A stretch of DNA of 32,369 bases from NCBI GenBank assembly GCA_016177805.1, contig JACOUN010000035.1, positions 1-32,369 of the forward strand, read 5' to 3'. The notes under the pieces are model-generated. The model was given only the letters and a program-made list of their open reading frames with translations, did no database searches and was not told the origin of the DNA. Source of the DNA: Rhodocyclales bacterium. GTDB taxonomy: Bacteria; Pseudomonadota; Gammaproteobacteria; Burkholderiales; Rhodocyclaceae. Both the position numbers and the translations under genes were made by a program. Shown here one piece after another: positions 23,682 to 32,333 of this stretch (within the stretch, counting starts at the first letter, position 1; every line of letters begins with the position of its first letter).

Positions 23682-25202
23682 ATGACTGCCGCCGCTCCGG
23701 ATTACCTGGAAAGAATACTCAACGCCCGCGTCTACGACGTCGCCGAAGAGACGCCGCTCGATCTTGCCGCGAACCTGTCGGAACGCATCCACAACCGCCT
23801 GTACCTGAAGCGCGAGGACATGCAGCCGGTATTCAGCTTCAAGATCCGCGGCGCCTACAACAAGATGGCGCACCTGTCGCCCGCCGCCCTCAAGCGCGGC
23901 GTGATCTGCGCCTCGGCCGGCAACCACGCCCAGGGCGTGGCGATGTCGGCGCAGAAACTGGGGGTACGCGCGGTCATCGTGATGCCGGAGTCGACCCCGT
24001 TGATCAAGGTCAACGCGGTACGCGCGCGCGGCGGCGAAGTAGTGCTGTTCGGCGACTCGTATTCCGACGCCTACACCCACGCCAAGGAACTGGAAGCGCG
24101 AGACAAGCTGACTTTCGTGCACCCCTTCGACGATCCCGACGTGATCGCCGGGCAGGGCACGATAGGCATGGAAATCCTGCGCGCCCACTCTAAACCGATC
24201 CACGCGGTGTTCTGCTGCGTCGGCGGAGGCGGGCTGATCTCCGGCGTTGCCGCCTACATCAAGCGCCTGCGTCCGGAAACGAAGATCATCGGTGTCGAGG
24301 CGGAGGACGCCGACGCGATGACCCGCTCGCTCGCCGCGCACCAGCGCGTGGTGCTCGACCAGGTCGGGCTGTTCGCCGACGGCGCCGCAGTCAAGCAGGT
24401 GGGTGAGGAGACCTTTCGCCTGTGCGAACAATACGTCGACGAGATGATCCTGGTCGACAACGATGCAATCTGCGCCGCGATCAAGGATGTGTTCGAGGAC
24501 ACCCGCGCGATCCTGGAACCGGCCGGTGCGCTCGCGATCGCCGGCGCCAAGGAATACGCCGCGCGCTACAAGCTGCGCGACAAGGATCTGGTCGCGGTGG
24601 CCTCCGGCGCCAACATCAACTTCGACCGCCTGCGTTTCGTCGCGGAGCGCGCCGAACTGGGCGAGCAGCGTGAAGCGGTGCTGGCCGTCACGATTCCCGA
24701 GCGCCCCGGCTCATTCAAGAAGTTCTGCAGCCTGCTCGGCAATCGCAACATCACCGAGTTCAACTACCGCTACGCTGACTCGACCGAAGCCCACATCTTT
24801 GTCGGCGTCACCGTACACAACCGCTCGGAGGCGAGCCGGCTGGTCGAGGTACTGACCCGCCACGAGCTGCAGGCGCTCGATCTGACCGAAGACGAGATGG
24901 CCAAGACCCACATCCGCTACATGGTGGGCGGGCGCGCGCCGGGCATCCAGAACGAATTGCTGTACCGCTTTGCCTTCCCAGAACGGCCGGGAGCGCTGAT
25001 GAATTTCCTCTCCAATCTGCGCTCGGACTGGAACATCAGCCTGTTTCACTACCGCAACCACGGCTCGGATTTCGGCCGGGTGCTGGTCGGCATGCAGGTG
25101 GCAGCGGACGACAAGGTCGCGTTCCAGGACTTTCTCGACCGGCTCGGCTACGAATACGCCGACGAGTCGATGAATCCGGCCTACCGCATGTTCCTGGCCT
25201 GA
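23682..25202 (+). CDS. ilvA: Threonine ammonia-lyase, biosynthetic
   Basis: A 506-residue PLP enzyme that converts threonine to 2-oxobutanoate and ammonia, the first step of isoleucine synthesis. The PLP lysine is K54 in FSFKIRGAYNKM, the cofactor phosphate loop is CVGGGGLISGV, and SAGNHAQGVAMSAQ is present. Residues about 330-506 carry two ACT-like regulatory domains (EREAVLAV-like start, TIPERPGSFKKFCSLLG, and the second at FAFPERPGALMNFLSNL), as in the isoleucine-inhibited long form. The start MTAAAPDYLERILNARVYDV at 23682 fits the family; the frame is open 21 codons further upstream without resemblance. A 99-bp gap separates it from hprK. Confidence 0.96.
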   Translation: MTAAAPDYLERILNARVYDVAEETPLDLAANLSERIHNRLYLKREDMQPVFSFKIRGAYNKMAHLSPAALKRGVICASAGNHAQGVAMSAQKLGVRAVIVMPESTPLIKVNAVRARGGEVVLFGDSYSDAYTHAKELEARDKLTFVHPFDDPDVIAGQGTIGMEILRAHSKPIHAVFCCVGGGGLISGVAAYIKRLRPETKIIGVEAEDADAMTRSLAAHQRVVLDQVGLFADGAAVKQVGEETFRLCEQYVDEMILVDNDAICAAIKDVFEDTRAILEPAGALAIAGAKEYAARYKLRDKDLVAVASGANINFDRLRFVAERAELGEQREAVLAVTIPERPGSFKKFCSLLGNRNITEFNYRYADSTEAHIFVGVTVHNRSEASRLVEVLTRHELQALDLTEDEMAKTHIRYMVGGRAPGIQNELLYRFAFPERPGALMNFLSNLRSDWNISLFHYRNHGSDFGRVLVGMQVAADDKVAFQDFLDRLGYEYADESMNPAYRMFLA

Positions 25203-25218
25203 CCGGCCACGACGCCCG

Positions 25219-25812
25219 CTAACGGTCGCCGCTACGGAACACCCCCTGCTCGGTCACGATCCAGTCCATCGGCCTGTCATGCGTTTGCGGCAACACCGTA
25301 TCAAAGCGCCCCAGCTCGAACCCCACCCCGATCGCGATCGCAGTGGACCGCGCCAGCGTGCGGTCGAAATAGCCACCGCCGTAGCCGAGCCGGTAGCCCC
25401 GCGCATCAAACGCATTCAGCGGCACCAGCACGCAGTCGGGTTCAACGAAAGCACCATCGGGCGGGTGCGGTATGCCGTAGCGATCGACCACCAGATCGGT
25501 TTGCGGGGTCCACGCACGGAACGCGAGCGCCTTTTGCCTGTCCAGCACCACGGGCAAGGCAGCGCCGCGCGCCTTGCCCCCGGCGAGCCAGGCACGCATC
25601 AATGCGCGCAGGTCCGGCTCACCACGATGGGGCCAGCAGAACGCCAGGCACGTCGGCGCCAGCTTGCCGAGCAGGATTTCGAGATGGGCGCACAGATGCA
25701 CGGTCAGCGCGACGCGCGCCGGAGCGCTCAGCGCCTCGCGCCGGGCGATCGAGATGCGGCGCAATTCGGCGCGGGTTTCCGCAGTATTCTGTGCGGGCGG
25801 GGATGATGACAT
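25219..25812 (-). CDS. 5-formyltetrahydrofolate cyclo-ligase
   Basis: A 197-residue enzyme of the YgfA/MTHFS family that converts 5-formyltetrahydrofolate to 5,10-methenyltetrahydrofolate with ATP. Family pattern: RAELRRISIARREAL near the start, LAFCWPHRGEPDLRALM, then CVLVPLNAFDARGYRLGYGGGYFDRTLA with the diagnostic GYGGGYFDR, and ending near DRPMDWIVTEQGVF. The ATG at 25812 (MSSSPPAQNTAE) is preferred over an in-frame GTG three codons upstream. It is convergent with ilvA (16-bp gap) and divergent from slt (60-bp gap). In many proteobacteria 6S RNA lies upstream of this gene; here slt occupies that place. Confidence 0.94.
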   Translation of the reverse strand: MSSSPPAQNTAETRAELRRISIARREALSAPARVALTVHLCAHLEILLGKLAPTCLAFCWPHRGEPDLRALMRAWLAGGKARGAALPVVLDRQKALAFRAWTPQTDLVVDRYGIPHPPDGAFVEPDCVLVPLNAFDARGYRLGYGGGYFDRTLARSTAIAIGVGFELGRFDTVLPQTHDRPMDWIVTEQGVFRSGDR

Positions 25813-25872
25813 GAGACTCACGCTGATCCGGGTTCGTTACAAACTATGCCACAGGGCGGAAACAGGCAGCAC

Positions 25873-27798
25873 ATGAAAACAACAATCACGTCCGTGCTCG
25901 CGATAATGCTCGCCTGCAGCGGCTCGACCGCCTTCGGACAACAGGGCGACCAGAGAATTCTGGCGGCCCACGAAGCACTGCGCACCGGCGACCGGGCCAC
26001 CTTGGCGCGACTCGCGGCGACACCCGAACAACATGTGCTCGACCAGTACGTGCCTTACTGGTTACTGCTCAACAAGCTCGCGCGCACCGACCCGCCGCCG
26101 ACGACCGAACTCGCGGCTTACATCGCCGCCCATCCGGGCGAGGTCACCGCCGAACGTCTGCGCGCCGTATGGCTCAAGCGCCTGGCGGCGGACAAGGACT
26201 GGAGCGGATTCCTGCGCCTGTCGCGCGAGGTCGCCGCCCCCGACGCCGAACTGCGCTGCCTGGTCTGGCACGCGCGCCAACTCACCGGTGACCAGACGGT
26301 CCTGCACGAAGTAGCGCAACAGTGGCTGGAACTCGCCGATGCGCACGAAGCCTGCCAGCCGGTGCTGCAGGCAGCGGTGCGGCACAAGGCGGTCGACGAT
26401 GACGCAGTGTGGTGGCATTTCAGGCGTCAGATCGACAGCCGCACCCCCGAACGCGCCTACGATACGCTGACCTGGCTGCATGGCAACAAGAATGGCGAAG
26501 CCAAGGCGCTCGGCCACGCGATCAAATCGCCCGCCGTCTATCTCGACCGCCTGCCCGCCAATTTTGCCGTGACCCGCAGCGGGCGCGAGTTCGCGCTCGC
26601 CGCGCTGGTGCGGCTGGCGCGTCAGGACGCGCTGGCCGCCGCCGCCCGCTTCGCGCGCATCAGCAACCGCCTCGGCAACGACGACCTCAGCTACGTGCAC
26701 GTCGCCATGGCCCTGCACGCCGCACAGTCCCGCCTGCCCCAGGCGATGGACTGGTTTGGCGCCGCAGGCGAGGTGCCGATGACCAACGCACAACGCGAAT
26801 GGCGGGTGCGGGCCGCGCTGCGCGCCTCGGACTGGCGCCAGGTCGAGCGCTATATCAAGGCCTTGCCGCAGGCCACGCGCGCCGCGCCGGAATGGGTCTA
26901 CTGGCTGGCGCGCGCGCATGCCGCCCAGGGACACACCAGCGACGCACAGGCGTTGTACGCCAGCATCGCGACCGACGTGCATTACTACGGACTACTGGCG
27001 GCCGAAGAACTGGGACAGCCGTTCCCCCCCCCGCCGCCCGACTCCCCGCCCACCGCGCAGGATACCGCCCGCGCACGCAACGACACCGGCCTGCAGCGCT
27101 CGCTCGCCCTGTACCGCCTCGACCTCAGGACCGAGGCGGTGCGCGAGTGGTTGCGCGCGGTACAGGGCAAGGATGCGCCGTTTCTGGTGGCTGCGGCGCA
27201 ACTGGCACTGGCCGACGGACACTACGACCGGGCCATCAACACGGCCGAACTGGCTGACCCACGCGCCAATTTCAACCTGCGCTTCGTCGCGCCCTACCGC
27301 AACCTGATCGAGCCTCAGGTGCGCATCCAAGGCCTGGACATGGCCTGGGTGTATGGCCTGATGCGGCAGGAAAGCCGCTTCATCGCGCCGGCCCGCTCCC
27401 ACGCCGGCGCCCAGGGACTGATGCAGGTCATGCCTGCAACCGGCAAGTGGGTGGCGAAACAGATCGGCCTGCAGGGCTATCACCAAGGCATGCTCACCGA
27501 CCCCGACACCAACGTGCAACTGGGCACCAGCTACATGCGGCTGATCCTCGACGATCTCGACAACCACCCGGTGCTGGCCGCCGCCGGCTACAACGCCGGT
27601 CCCGGCCGCGCGCGGCGCTGGCGCGACACGCAACCGATCGACGCCACGATCTACGTGGAGACCATACCGATCGACGAGACCCGCGACTACGTCAAGAAAG
27701 TGCTGGCCAACGCCGTCATCTACGCCGCAATGTTCGAGCAGCAGCCGCAGTCGCTCAAGGCGCGACTGGGTATCATAGGCGCTGCACCCTCGAACTGA
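25873..27798 (+). CDS. slt: Soluble-type lytic murein transglycosylase
   Basis: A 641-residue periplasmic Slt70-family enzyme that cleaves peptidoglycan glycan strands to 1,6-anhydromuramic products. Residues 1-22 form a signal peptide ([22 protein letters not shown]). The long alpha-superhelical ring follows (about 30-460). The C-terminal catalytic domain has the general acid E500 in [30 protein letters not shown], then [13 protein letters not shown], and [16 protein letters not shown]. An upstream in-frame ATG (25846) would put nine polar residues before the signal peptide and is rejected. A run of prolines ([10 protein letters not shown]) near residue 385 is a flexible link. Confidence 0.95.
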   Translation: MKTTITSVLAIMLACSGSTAFGQQGDQRILAAHEALRTGDRATLARLAATPEQHVLDQYVPYWLLLNKLARTDPPPTTELAAYIAAHPGEVTAERLRAVWLKRLAADKDWSGFLRLSREVAAPDAELRCLVWHARQLTGDQTVLHEVAQQWLELADAHEACQPVLQAAVRHKAVDDDAVWWHFRRQIDSRTPERAYDTLTWLHGNKNGEAKALGHAIKSPAVYLDRLPANFAVTRSGREFALAALVRLARQDALAAAARFARISNRLGNDDLSYVHVAMALHAAQSRLPQAMDWFGAAGEVPMTNAQREWRVRAALRASDWRQVERYIKALPQATRAAPEWVYWLARAHAAQGHTSDAQALYASIATDVHYYGLLAAEELGQPFPPPPPDSPPTAQDTARARNDTGLQRSLALYRLDLRTEAVREWLRAVQGKDAPFLVAAAQLALADGHYDRAINTAELADPRANFNLRFVAPYRNLIEPQVRIQGLDMAWVYGLMRQESRFIAPARSHAGAQGLMQVMPATGKWVAKQIGLQGYHQGMLTDPDTNVQLGTSYMRLILDDLDNHPVLAAAGYNAGPGRARRWRDTQPIDATIYVETIPIDETRDYVKKVLANAVIYAAMFEQQPQSLKARLGIIGAAPSN

Positions 27799-27824
27799 AA
27801 TTCTCAACAACAAGGAAGCGCGCC

Positions 27825-28766
27825 ATGACAGCACAACGCATCGTCCTGATCGGCGGCAGCGGGTTTATCGGAAGCGCCATCGCCGCCCGGCTGTGCGCGG
27901 CCAGCCACGACGTACTGATTCCGACCCGTCATCGCAGCCGCGCCGCCCACCTGCTGCTGTTGCCAACCGCCGAGGTGGTCGACGCCGACGTTCACGACCC
28001 CGCCCAACTCGCATCACTGCTGCGCGGCGCGGACGCCGTGGTGAACCTGGTCGGAATCCTGCATTCGCGTCCCGGCACCCCCTACGGCGCGGACTTCGCC
28101 CGCGCCCACGTCGAACTGCCGCGCAAGATCGTTGCCGCGTGCCGCGATGCCGCAGTGCCCCGCCTGGTGCACGTCAGCGCCCTCGGCGCCAACCCGAACG
28201 GTCCGTCCGCCTACCAGCGCTCCAAGGCCGCTGGCGAGGCGGCCATCCACGCGGGCGACGACATGCTCGCGACTACCATCCTGCGCCCGTCGGTGGTTTT
28301 TGGCCGTGGCGACAGTTTTCTCAATCTGTTCGCGCGCCTGGTGCGGTTGTTTCCGGTGCTACCGCTGGCCGGCGCGCAAGCGCGCTTCCAGCCGGTGTAC
28401 GTCGAAGACGTAGCCGAAGTGGTGCTGCGCGGCCTCGACGATCCGGCCCGCGGGGGCAAAACTTTCGAGTTGGGCGGACCGCACGTATATGCCCTGCGCG
28501 ACCTGGTCGGCTACATCGCGGCACTGCTGGGCAGGCATCCGCTGATCATCGCACTGCCGGAACGCCTCGCGCTGCTGCAGGCGGCGCTGATGGAACTGGC
28601 ACCGCAACCGTTGATGAGCCGCGACAACGTGCTGTCGATGCGAGTGGACAACGTCACCGCCGCCCCCCTGCCCTACGACGTCACCCCCACGCCGCTGGAA
28701 ACGGTGGCGCCGGCCTGGATTTGCAACGACACCCCGCGTGCGCGGGTACGCAACAGGGTCCATTGA
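27825..28766 (+). CDS. Complex I NDUFA9-subunit-family NAD(P)-dependent epimerase/dehydrogenase
   Basis: A 313-residue atypical short-chain dehydrogenase. The N-terminal Rossmann motif [14 protein letters not shown] binds NAD(P). [29 protein letters not shown] and [25 protein letters not shown] carry the family serine, tyrosine and lysine positions. The C-terminal part ([30 protein letters not shown]) is typical of bacterial relatives of mitochondrial NDUFA9. The precise substrate is unknown. AAGGAAG at about 27812 is the ribosome-binding site. It is 26 bp after slt; its stop overlaps the cca start (TGATG), so the two are coupled. Confidence 0.9.
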   Translation: MTAQRIVLIGGSGFIGSAIAARLCAASHDVLIPTRHRSRAAHLLLLPTAEVVDADVHDPAQLASLLRGADAVVNLVGILHSRPGTPYGADFARAHVELPRKIVAACRDAAVPRLVHVSALGANPNGPSAYQRSKAAGEAAIHAGDDMLATTILRPSVVFGRGDSFLNLFARLVRLFPVLPLAGAQARFQPVYVEDVAEVVLRGLDDPARGGKTFELGGPHVYALRDLVGYIAALLGRHPLIIALPERLALLQAALMELAPQPLMSRDNVLSMRVDNVTAAPLPYDVTPTPLETVAPAWICNDTPRARVRNRVH

Positions 28767-29965
28767 TGCAGGTTTTCATGGTCGGCGGGGCGGTGCGCGA
28801 CGAACTGCTGGGCGTGCCGGTCAAGGATCGCGACTGGGTGGTGATCGGCGCCACGCCCGAGGACATGCTGGCGCTGGGTTACCGGCCGGTGGGCAAGGAC
28901 TTCCCGGTGTTCCTGCACCCGCGCAACAACGAGGAATACGCGCTGGCGCGCACCGAACGCAAGAGCGGCCACGGCTACGCCGGCTTTGCCGTGCATGCCG
29001 CGCCCGACGTCAGCCTGGAAGACGACCTGCTGCGCCGCGACCTGACCATCAACGCGATGGCGCGCGACGAACACGGCACGTTGATCGATCCGCACGGCGG
29101 CCAGCGCGACCTGCAGGCGCGCCTGCTGCGCCACGTCAGCCCCGCGTTCGCCGAGGATCCTGTTCGGATACTGCGTATTGCGCGCTTTGCCGCGCGTTTC
29201 GACGGCTTCTCGATCGCCCCGGAAACCCTGGAACTGATGCGCGCGATGGTCACCCACGGCGAAGTCGAGCACTTGGTGGCGGAACGGGTGTGGCAGGAGT
29301 TCGCGCGCGGCCTGATGGAGCGGACTCCGTCACGCATGCTTACGATGCTGCGCGAATGCGGCGCGCTTGCACGCCTGCTGCCCGAAGTGGAGCGGCTCTT
29401 CGGCGTGCCGCAGCCCGCACGGCACCACCCCGAGATCGACACCGGCGTGCACGTGCTCGCGGTACTCGACCATGCCGCCGCCGCCGGACGGCCGCTGGCG
29501 GTGCGCTGGGCCTGTTTGCTGCATGACCTGGGCAAGGGCGACACCCCCGCCGACATGCTACCCCACCACTACGGCCACGAAGCCGCCAGCGCCACCCACG
29601 CGCTGGCCGTATCCGAGCGCCTCAAGGCGCCCGCCGATTGCCGCGATCTGGCAGTGCTGCTCGCGCGCGAGCATGGCAACCTGCACCGCGCCGCCGAACT
29701 GCGTCCGGCGACGCTGGTCGCACTGTTCGAGCGCACCGACGCACTGCGGCGCCCAGAACGCTTCGAACTGCTGCTGCAAGGGGCCGAATCCGACTACTAC
29801 GGCCGTCCCGGCAAGGCACTGCCCGAGTACCACCCAGCCGCCTTGCTGCGCGCCGCACTCGCGACCGTGCGGGCCGTCGATGCCGGAGCGGTGGCGCGTG
29901 CCTGTCGCGACAAGGCGCACATCGCCGAACAGGTCCGGACGGCCCGCATCGCCGCGCTCAAGTAA
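28766..29965 (+). CDS. cca: Multifunctional CCA-adding enzyme (tRNA nucleotidyltransferase/HD phosphohydrolase)
   Basis: A 399-residue class II CCA-adding enzyme that builds or repairs the 3' CCA of tRNAs. Nucleotidyltransferase motif [10 protein letters not shown] at 7-16 with catalytic D21 and D23 in [59 protein letters not shown]-terminal HD domain (CLLHDLGKG, then [19 protein letters not shown] region) is present, as in the multifunctional form with phosphatase and phosphodiesterase activity. Length is normal. The start overlaps the stop of the preceding gene by one base. Confidence 0.97.
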   Translation: MQVFMVGGAVRDELLGVPVKDRDWVVIGATPEDMLALGYRPVGKDFPVFLHPRNNEEYALARTERKSGHGYAGFAVHAAPDVSLEDDLLRRDLTINAMARDEHGTLIDPHGGQRDLQARLLRHVSPAFAEDPVRILRIARFAARFDGFSIAPETLELMRAMVTHGEVEHLVAERVWQEFARGLMERTPSRMLTMLRECGALARLLPEVERLFGVPQPARHHPEIDTGVHVLAVLDHAAAAGRPLAVRWACLLHDLGKGDTPADMLPHHYGHEAASATHALAVSERLKAPADCRDLAVLLAREHGNLHRAAELRPATLVALFERTDALRRPERFELLLQGAESDYYGRPGKALPEYHPAALLRAALATVRAVDAGAVARACRDKAHIAEQVRTARIAALK

Positions 29966-30019
29966 CGGACAAGTGTTGCTTTTTTACACACAACCCGATC
30001 TTTATCACATCGGCCGCAC

Positions 30020-30217
30020 TCAGATTGCCCGCACAATCGCCCAAGCGAGCAGTGACAGGAGTACGGTGCTGGTGAACGGAAAGTGATAGGCGCGACCCCG
30101 CAGGCGTACGTGCACATCCCCCGGAAGGCGCCCGAGGCGCAGGCTACGCGACAGGGCCGGACGGAACAAACCGGTCACCAGCACCAGCATTACAACAACC
30201 AAAACCCATTTGAGCAT
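30020..30217 (-). CDS. DUF2905-family small membrane protein
   Basis: A 65-residue protein with two hydrophobic helices: MLKWVLVVVMLVLVTGLF at the start and FTSTVLLSLLAWAIVRAI at the end, linked by LGRLPGDVHVRLRGRAYHFPF. This LGRLPGD...RGR.Y.FPFT pattern is that of DUF2905, a conserved inner-membrane family without known function. The start at 30217 is chosen because it begins at the conserved MLKW and has GGAGGG at 30221-30226; the frame extends 13 codons further. It converges with cca and diverges from the glutathione transferase gene. Confidence 0.9.
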   Translation of the reverse strand: MLKWVLVVVMLVLVTGLFRPALSRSLRLGRLPGDVHVRLRGRAYHFPFTSTVLLSLLAWAIVRAI

Positions 30218-30306
30218 GCGCCCTCCAACCCTCGAATAAGCCATTAGACCGCGCATTCGATGGACAGCACAATGAGAGGAAGGGGCTGCAGGCAGAGAAG
30301 AGCCCG

Positions 30307-30927
30307 ATGATCACGCTATACACCTGGGGCACCCCCAACGGCCGCAAGGTATCCATTGCGCTGGAAGAACTCGAACTCCCTTACCAGGTCCAGACCGTGG
30401 ATCTGGCCCGTGGCGAGCAGTTCGAACCTGCGTTCGCCACGCTCAATCCGAACGGCAAGATACCGGTCATCGTCGATAGCGAGGGCCCCGGCGGCAGTCC
30501 CATTACCCTCATCGAATCCGGCGCCATCCTGCTATATCTGTCGGGCAAGAGCGGCAAACTGCTGCCACGGGACATCCGCAGCCGCCTCGACGCGATGCAG
30601 TGGCTAATGTTCCAGATGGGCAGCGTCGGCCCCATGCTCGGGCAGGCGCACCATTTCCTGCGCTTTGCGCCGGAAGTCATCCCCTACGCGATCGACCGCT
30701 ATTCCAAGGAAGTGCTGCGCATATATGGCGTGCTGAACACGCGCCTGAGCGGGCGCGCATGGCTGGCAGGCGACGAGTACTCGGTGGCCGACATCGCCAC
30801 CTATCCGTGGCTCGCCCGTCACGACTGGCAAGGGGTGGACCTGAAACGCTTCCCCGAGGTCAACCGCTGGTTCGAGGCGATGAGCGCCCGCCCGGCGGTG
30901 CAGCGCGGCATGGACGTACCCAAGTGA
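30307..30927 (+). CDS. Glutathione S-transferase family protein (YfcG/Ure2p-like)
   Basis: A 206-residue soluble GST. The thioredoxin-like N-terminal domain starts MITLYTWGTPNGRKVSIALEELELPYQ; the TPNGRKVSI motif is typical of the YfcG/Ure2p (Nu) class, where Thr/Asn replace the usual catalytic Ser or Tyr. PNGKIPVIVD and ESGAILLYLS contact glutathione. The helical C-terminal domain includes MFQMGSVGPMLGQAHHF and SVADIATYPWLARH. Nu-class enzymes show disulfide reductase activity; the natural substrate is not known. Its stop overlaps the GTG start of the hydrolase gene (GTGA). Confidence 0.93.
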   Translation: MITLYTWGTPNGRKVSIALEELELPYQVQTVDLARGEQFEPAFATLNPNGKIPVIVDSEGPGGSPITLIESGAILLYLSGKSGKLLPRDIRSRLDAMQWLMFQMGSVGPMLGQAHHFLRFAPEVIPYAIDRYSKEVLRIYGVLNTRLSGRAWLAGDEYSVADIATYPWLARHDWQGVDLKRFPEVNRWFEAMSARPAVQRGMDVPK

Positions 30928-31733
30928 GTCGGGCTCGATTTGGCGACCTCGAAGTCCTGGAGCGACACCCGCAGCAGGGGCAGGCATCGACCCCCGCGCT
31001 GCTGTTCGTGCACGGCGCGTATACCGGCGCGTGGTGCTGGGACGAGCACTTCCTGCCCTGGTTCGCCGCGCGCGGCCACTCCTGTTACGCGCTATCCCTG
31101 TCGGGGCACGGCAACAGCCGGCGCAACGCGGGTCCGCTCGATGCGTTCTCGATCCGCGACTACGTCGACGATGTGCTTGAAGTCGCCGCCCAGCTACCCA
31201 CGCCGCCCATCCTGATCGGCCACTCCATGGGCGGGCTGGTGGTGCAGAAGTACCTGGAGCAAGCCGCCGCACCCGCCGTGGTATTGCTCTGTTCGGTCCC
31301 CCCACAAGGCCTCATGGGCTCGGCGTTCGGCATCATGTTCAGCAAACCTGGGCTGCTCAACGAGTTGAACCGCGTCCTCGGCGGCGGTCGTCCACACCCC
31401 GCCAGCCTGCGCGAAGCGCTCTTTCATCAACCCATCGATGACGCCACGCTGATGCGCTACTACCGCGTGTGCCAACCCGAATCGCACCGCGCGATCTGGG
31501 ACATGACGCTGTTCAACCTGCCCCAGCCGGGCCGCATGGCACGCCCGCCGATGCTGGTCATGGGCGCCCAGCACGACCACCTCATCCCGCCGTCGCAGGT
31601 CCACATGACCGCCTCGACCTATGGCGTTGATGCCCGGATCATTCCCGACATGGGACACGGCGTGATGCTGGAGCAAGACTGGGAGCAGGTCGCGACCCAC
31701 ATCGCCGCGTGGCTGGAGGAGCGCGGCGCATGA
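30924..31733 (+). CDS. Alpha/beta-fold hydrolase
   Basis: A 269-residue serine hydrolase. Oxyanion strand LLFVHGAYTGAWCWDEHFLPWFAARGH, nucleophile S101 in LIGHSMGGLVVQK, the acid in MLVMGAQHDHLIP and the histidine in IIPDMGHGVMLEQDW give a full catalytic triad. A lid of helices fills about 125-210. Substrate unknown; the GHSMGG pocket with a large lid is shared by esterases and lysophospholipase-like enzymes. The GTG at 30924 is the only start that keeps the first strand and it overlaps the glutathione transferase stop by 4 bp, so the two are co-translated and may act in one detoxification route. Confidence 0.9.
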   Translation: MSRARFGDLEVLERHPQQGQASTPALLFVHGAYTGAWCWDEHFLPWFAARGHSCYALSLSGHGNSRRNAGPLDAFSIRDYVDDVLEVAAQLPTPPILIGHSMGGLVVQKYLEQAAAPAVVLLCSVPPQGLMGSAFGIMFSKPGLLNELNRVLGGGRPHPASLREALFHQPIDDATLMRYYRVCQPESHRAIWDMTLFNLPQPGRMARPPMLVMGAQHDHLIPPSQVHMTASTYGVDARIIPDMGHGVMLEQDWEQVATHIAAWLEERGA

Positions 31734-31802
31734 ACGCCACCGCGCTGCCGCCACACGGTCGCCAACTCAAGATTCGGCAATAAATGCCGTAGATACTAGC
31801 AA

Positions 31803-31833
31803 GGGCGCGCGATGCAAGCAGTCTGCATCGCCC
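31803..31833 (+). terminator. Hairpin after the hydrolase gene, possible terminator
   Basis: GCGATGCA (31809-31816) pairs perfectly with TGCATCGC (31824-31831) around a 7-base loop, 70 bp after the hydrolase stop. There is no T-run after the 3' arm, so intrinsic termination is uncertain; it may only protect or end the transcript with help. Confidence 0.35.
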
Positions 31834-31885
31834 TCCACGTCATCCTGTAACACGCTGCGCACAGTATCCGTACCGTTATCGACCC

Positions 31886-31914
31886 ATCGTTCTGGAGCGC
31901 CGTACCGGAACGAT
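31886..31914. promoter_or_regulatory. Inverted repeat upstream of the small acidic gene
   Basis: ATCGTTC (31886-31892) and GAACGAT (31908-31914) are perfect 7-bp arms with a 15-base spacer, 21 bp before the ATG at 31935. CGTACCG also occurs twice nearby (31869 and 31901 regions). The spacing fits a dimeric regulator site near a promoter; no clear -35/-10 pair was found. Confidence 0.35.
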
Positions 31915-31934
31915 ATTCATACGCGGAGGCCAGC

Positions 31935-32147
31935 ATGATAAACATCATCAACATGAACTGCGGCGAGGCGCGCGACGCCTCGGACGACGATTACAGCGAC
32001 GAGGTGCTCGATGCGGGCTGGCTGCCGCGCCCCGACACCGACCTCACGCCGGCCTTGCAGGAACTCGAACTGGCCCAGTCGCGCAGTGCCGAAGAGGCCG
32101 CACACGCAGAACACTTCCTCGAAGCGTTCTACCGCAACCAGGAATAG
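31935..32147 (+). CDS. Small acidic hypothetical protein
   Basis: A 70-residue protein, MINIINMNCGEARDASDDDYSDEVLDAG and then WLPRPDTDLTPALQELELAQSRS, ending in a helix AEEAAHAEHFLEAFYRNQE. It is strongly acidic (many Asp/Glu, few Arg, no Lys), with no signal peptide or membrane helix and one cysteine. I do not recognise a family. GGAGG about 10 bp before the ATG is a strong ribosome-binding site, supporting real translation. It is monocistronic, lies between a possible terminator and REP-type palindromes, and has an inverted repeat upstream. Confidence 0.6.
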   Translation: MINIINMNCGEARDASDDDYSDEVLDAGWLPRPDTDLTPALQELELAQSRSAEEAAHAEHFLEAFYRNQE

Positions 32148-32156
32148 CCGCCGATC

Positions 32157-32214
32157 GCAGGAGGGGCTTTGGCCCCGAATGCTGCTGTTGTCGCGGCTGA
32201 AGCCGCTCCCACGG
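32157..32214. repeat. REP-type palindrome pair in opposite orientation
   Basis: Two short stem-loops with the REP wording common in GC-rich proteobacteria. The first, at about 32157-32180, reads AGGAGGGGC-TTTG-GCCCCGA on the plus strand. The second, at about 32190-32212, is the same type on the minus strand, with a stem of GCGGCT/AGCCGC and GGGAG at its foot. The head-to-tail inversion makes a BIME-like unit just after a gene stop, the typical place for REPs. Confidence 0.65.
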
Positions 32215-32244
32215 GGCGCTTGGCCGGTTTCGCGTCTGCGCTTC

Positions 32245-32280
32245 GTAGGAGGGGCTTCAGAGGGTGTCGCAAAACCCCCT
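32245..32280. repeat. Broken third REP joined to an IS-end-like sequence
   Basis: GTAGGAGGGGCTTCAG (32245-32260) repeats the REP start but the expected complementary half is missing; it is replaced by AGGGTGTCGCAAAACCCCCT. That wording resembles terminal inverted repeats of some IS5/IS4-type elements as I remember them. No transposase is present in the window, so a solo end, an excision scar or chance are all possible. Confidence 0.4.
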
Positions 32281-32333
32281 GCGCTGGCCGGGTAGGCTAC
32301 GATTGCACCGGTATCGAACAGATCGGGACGGAC

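Noticed and set aside
25201..25226. GACCG/CGGTC hairpin between ilvA and the cyclo-ligase gene as a bidirectional terminator
   Set aside because: Only a 5-bp stem with a long loop and no T-run.
29966..30019. T6 run after cca as an intrinsic terminator
   Set aside because: No stable stem precedes the run; only a 4-bp GTGT/ACAC pairing around it.
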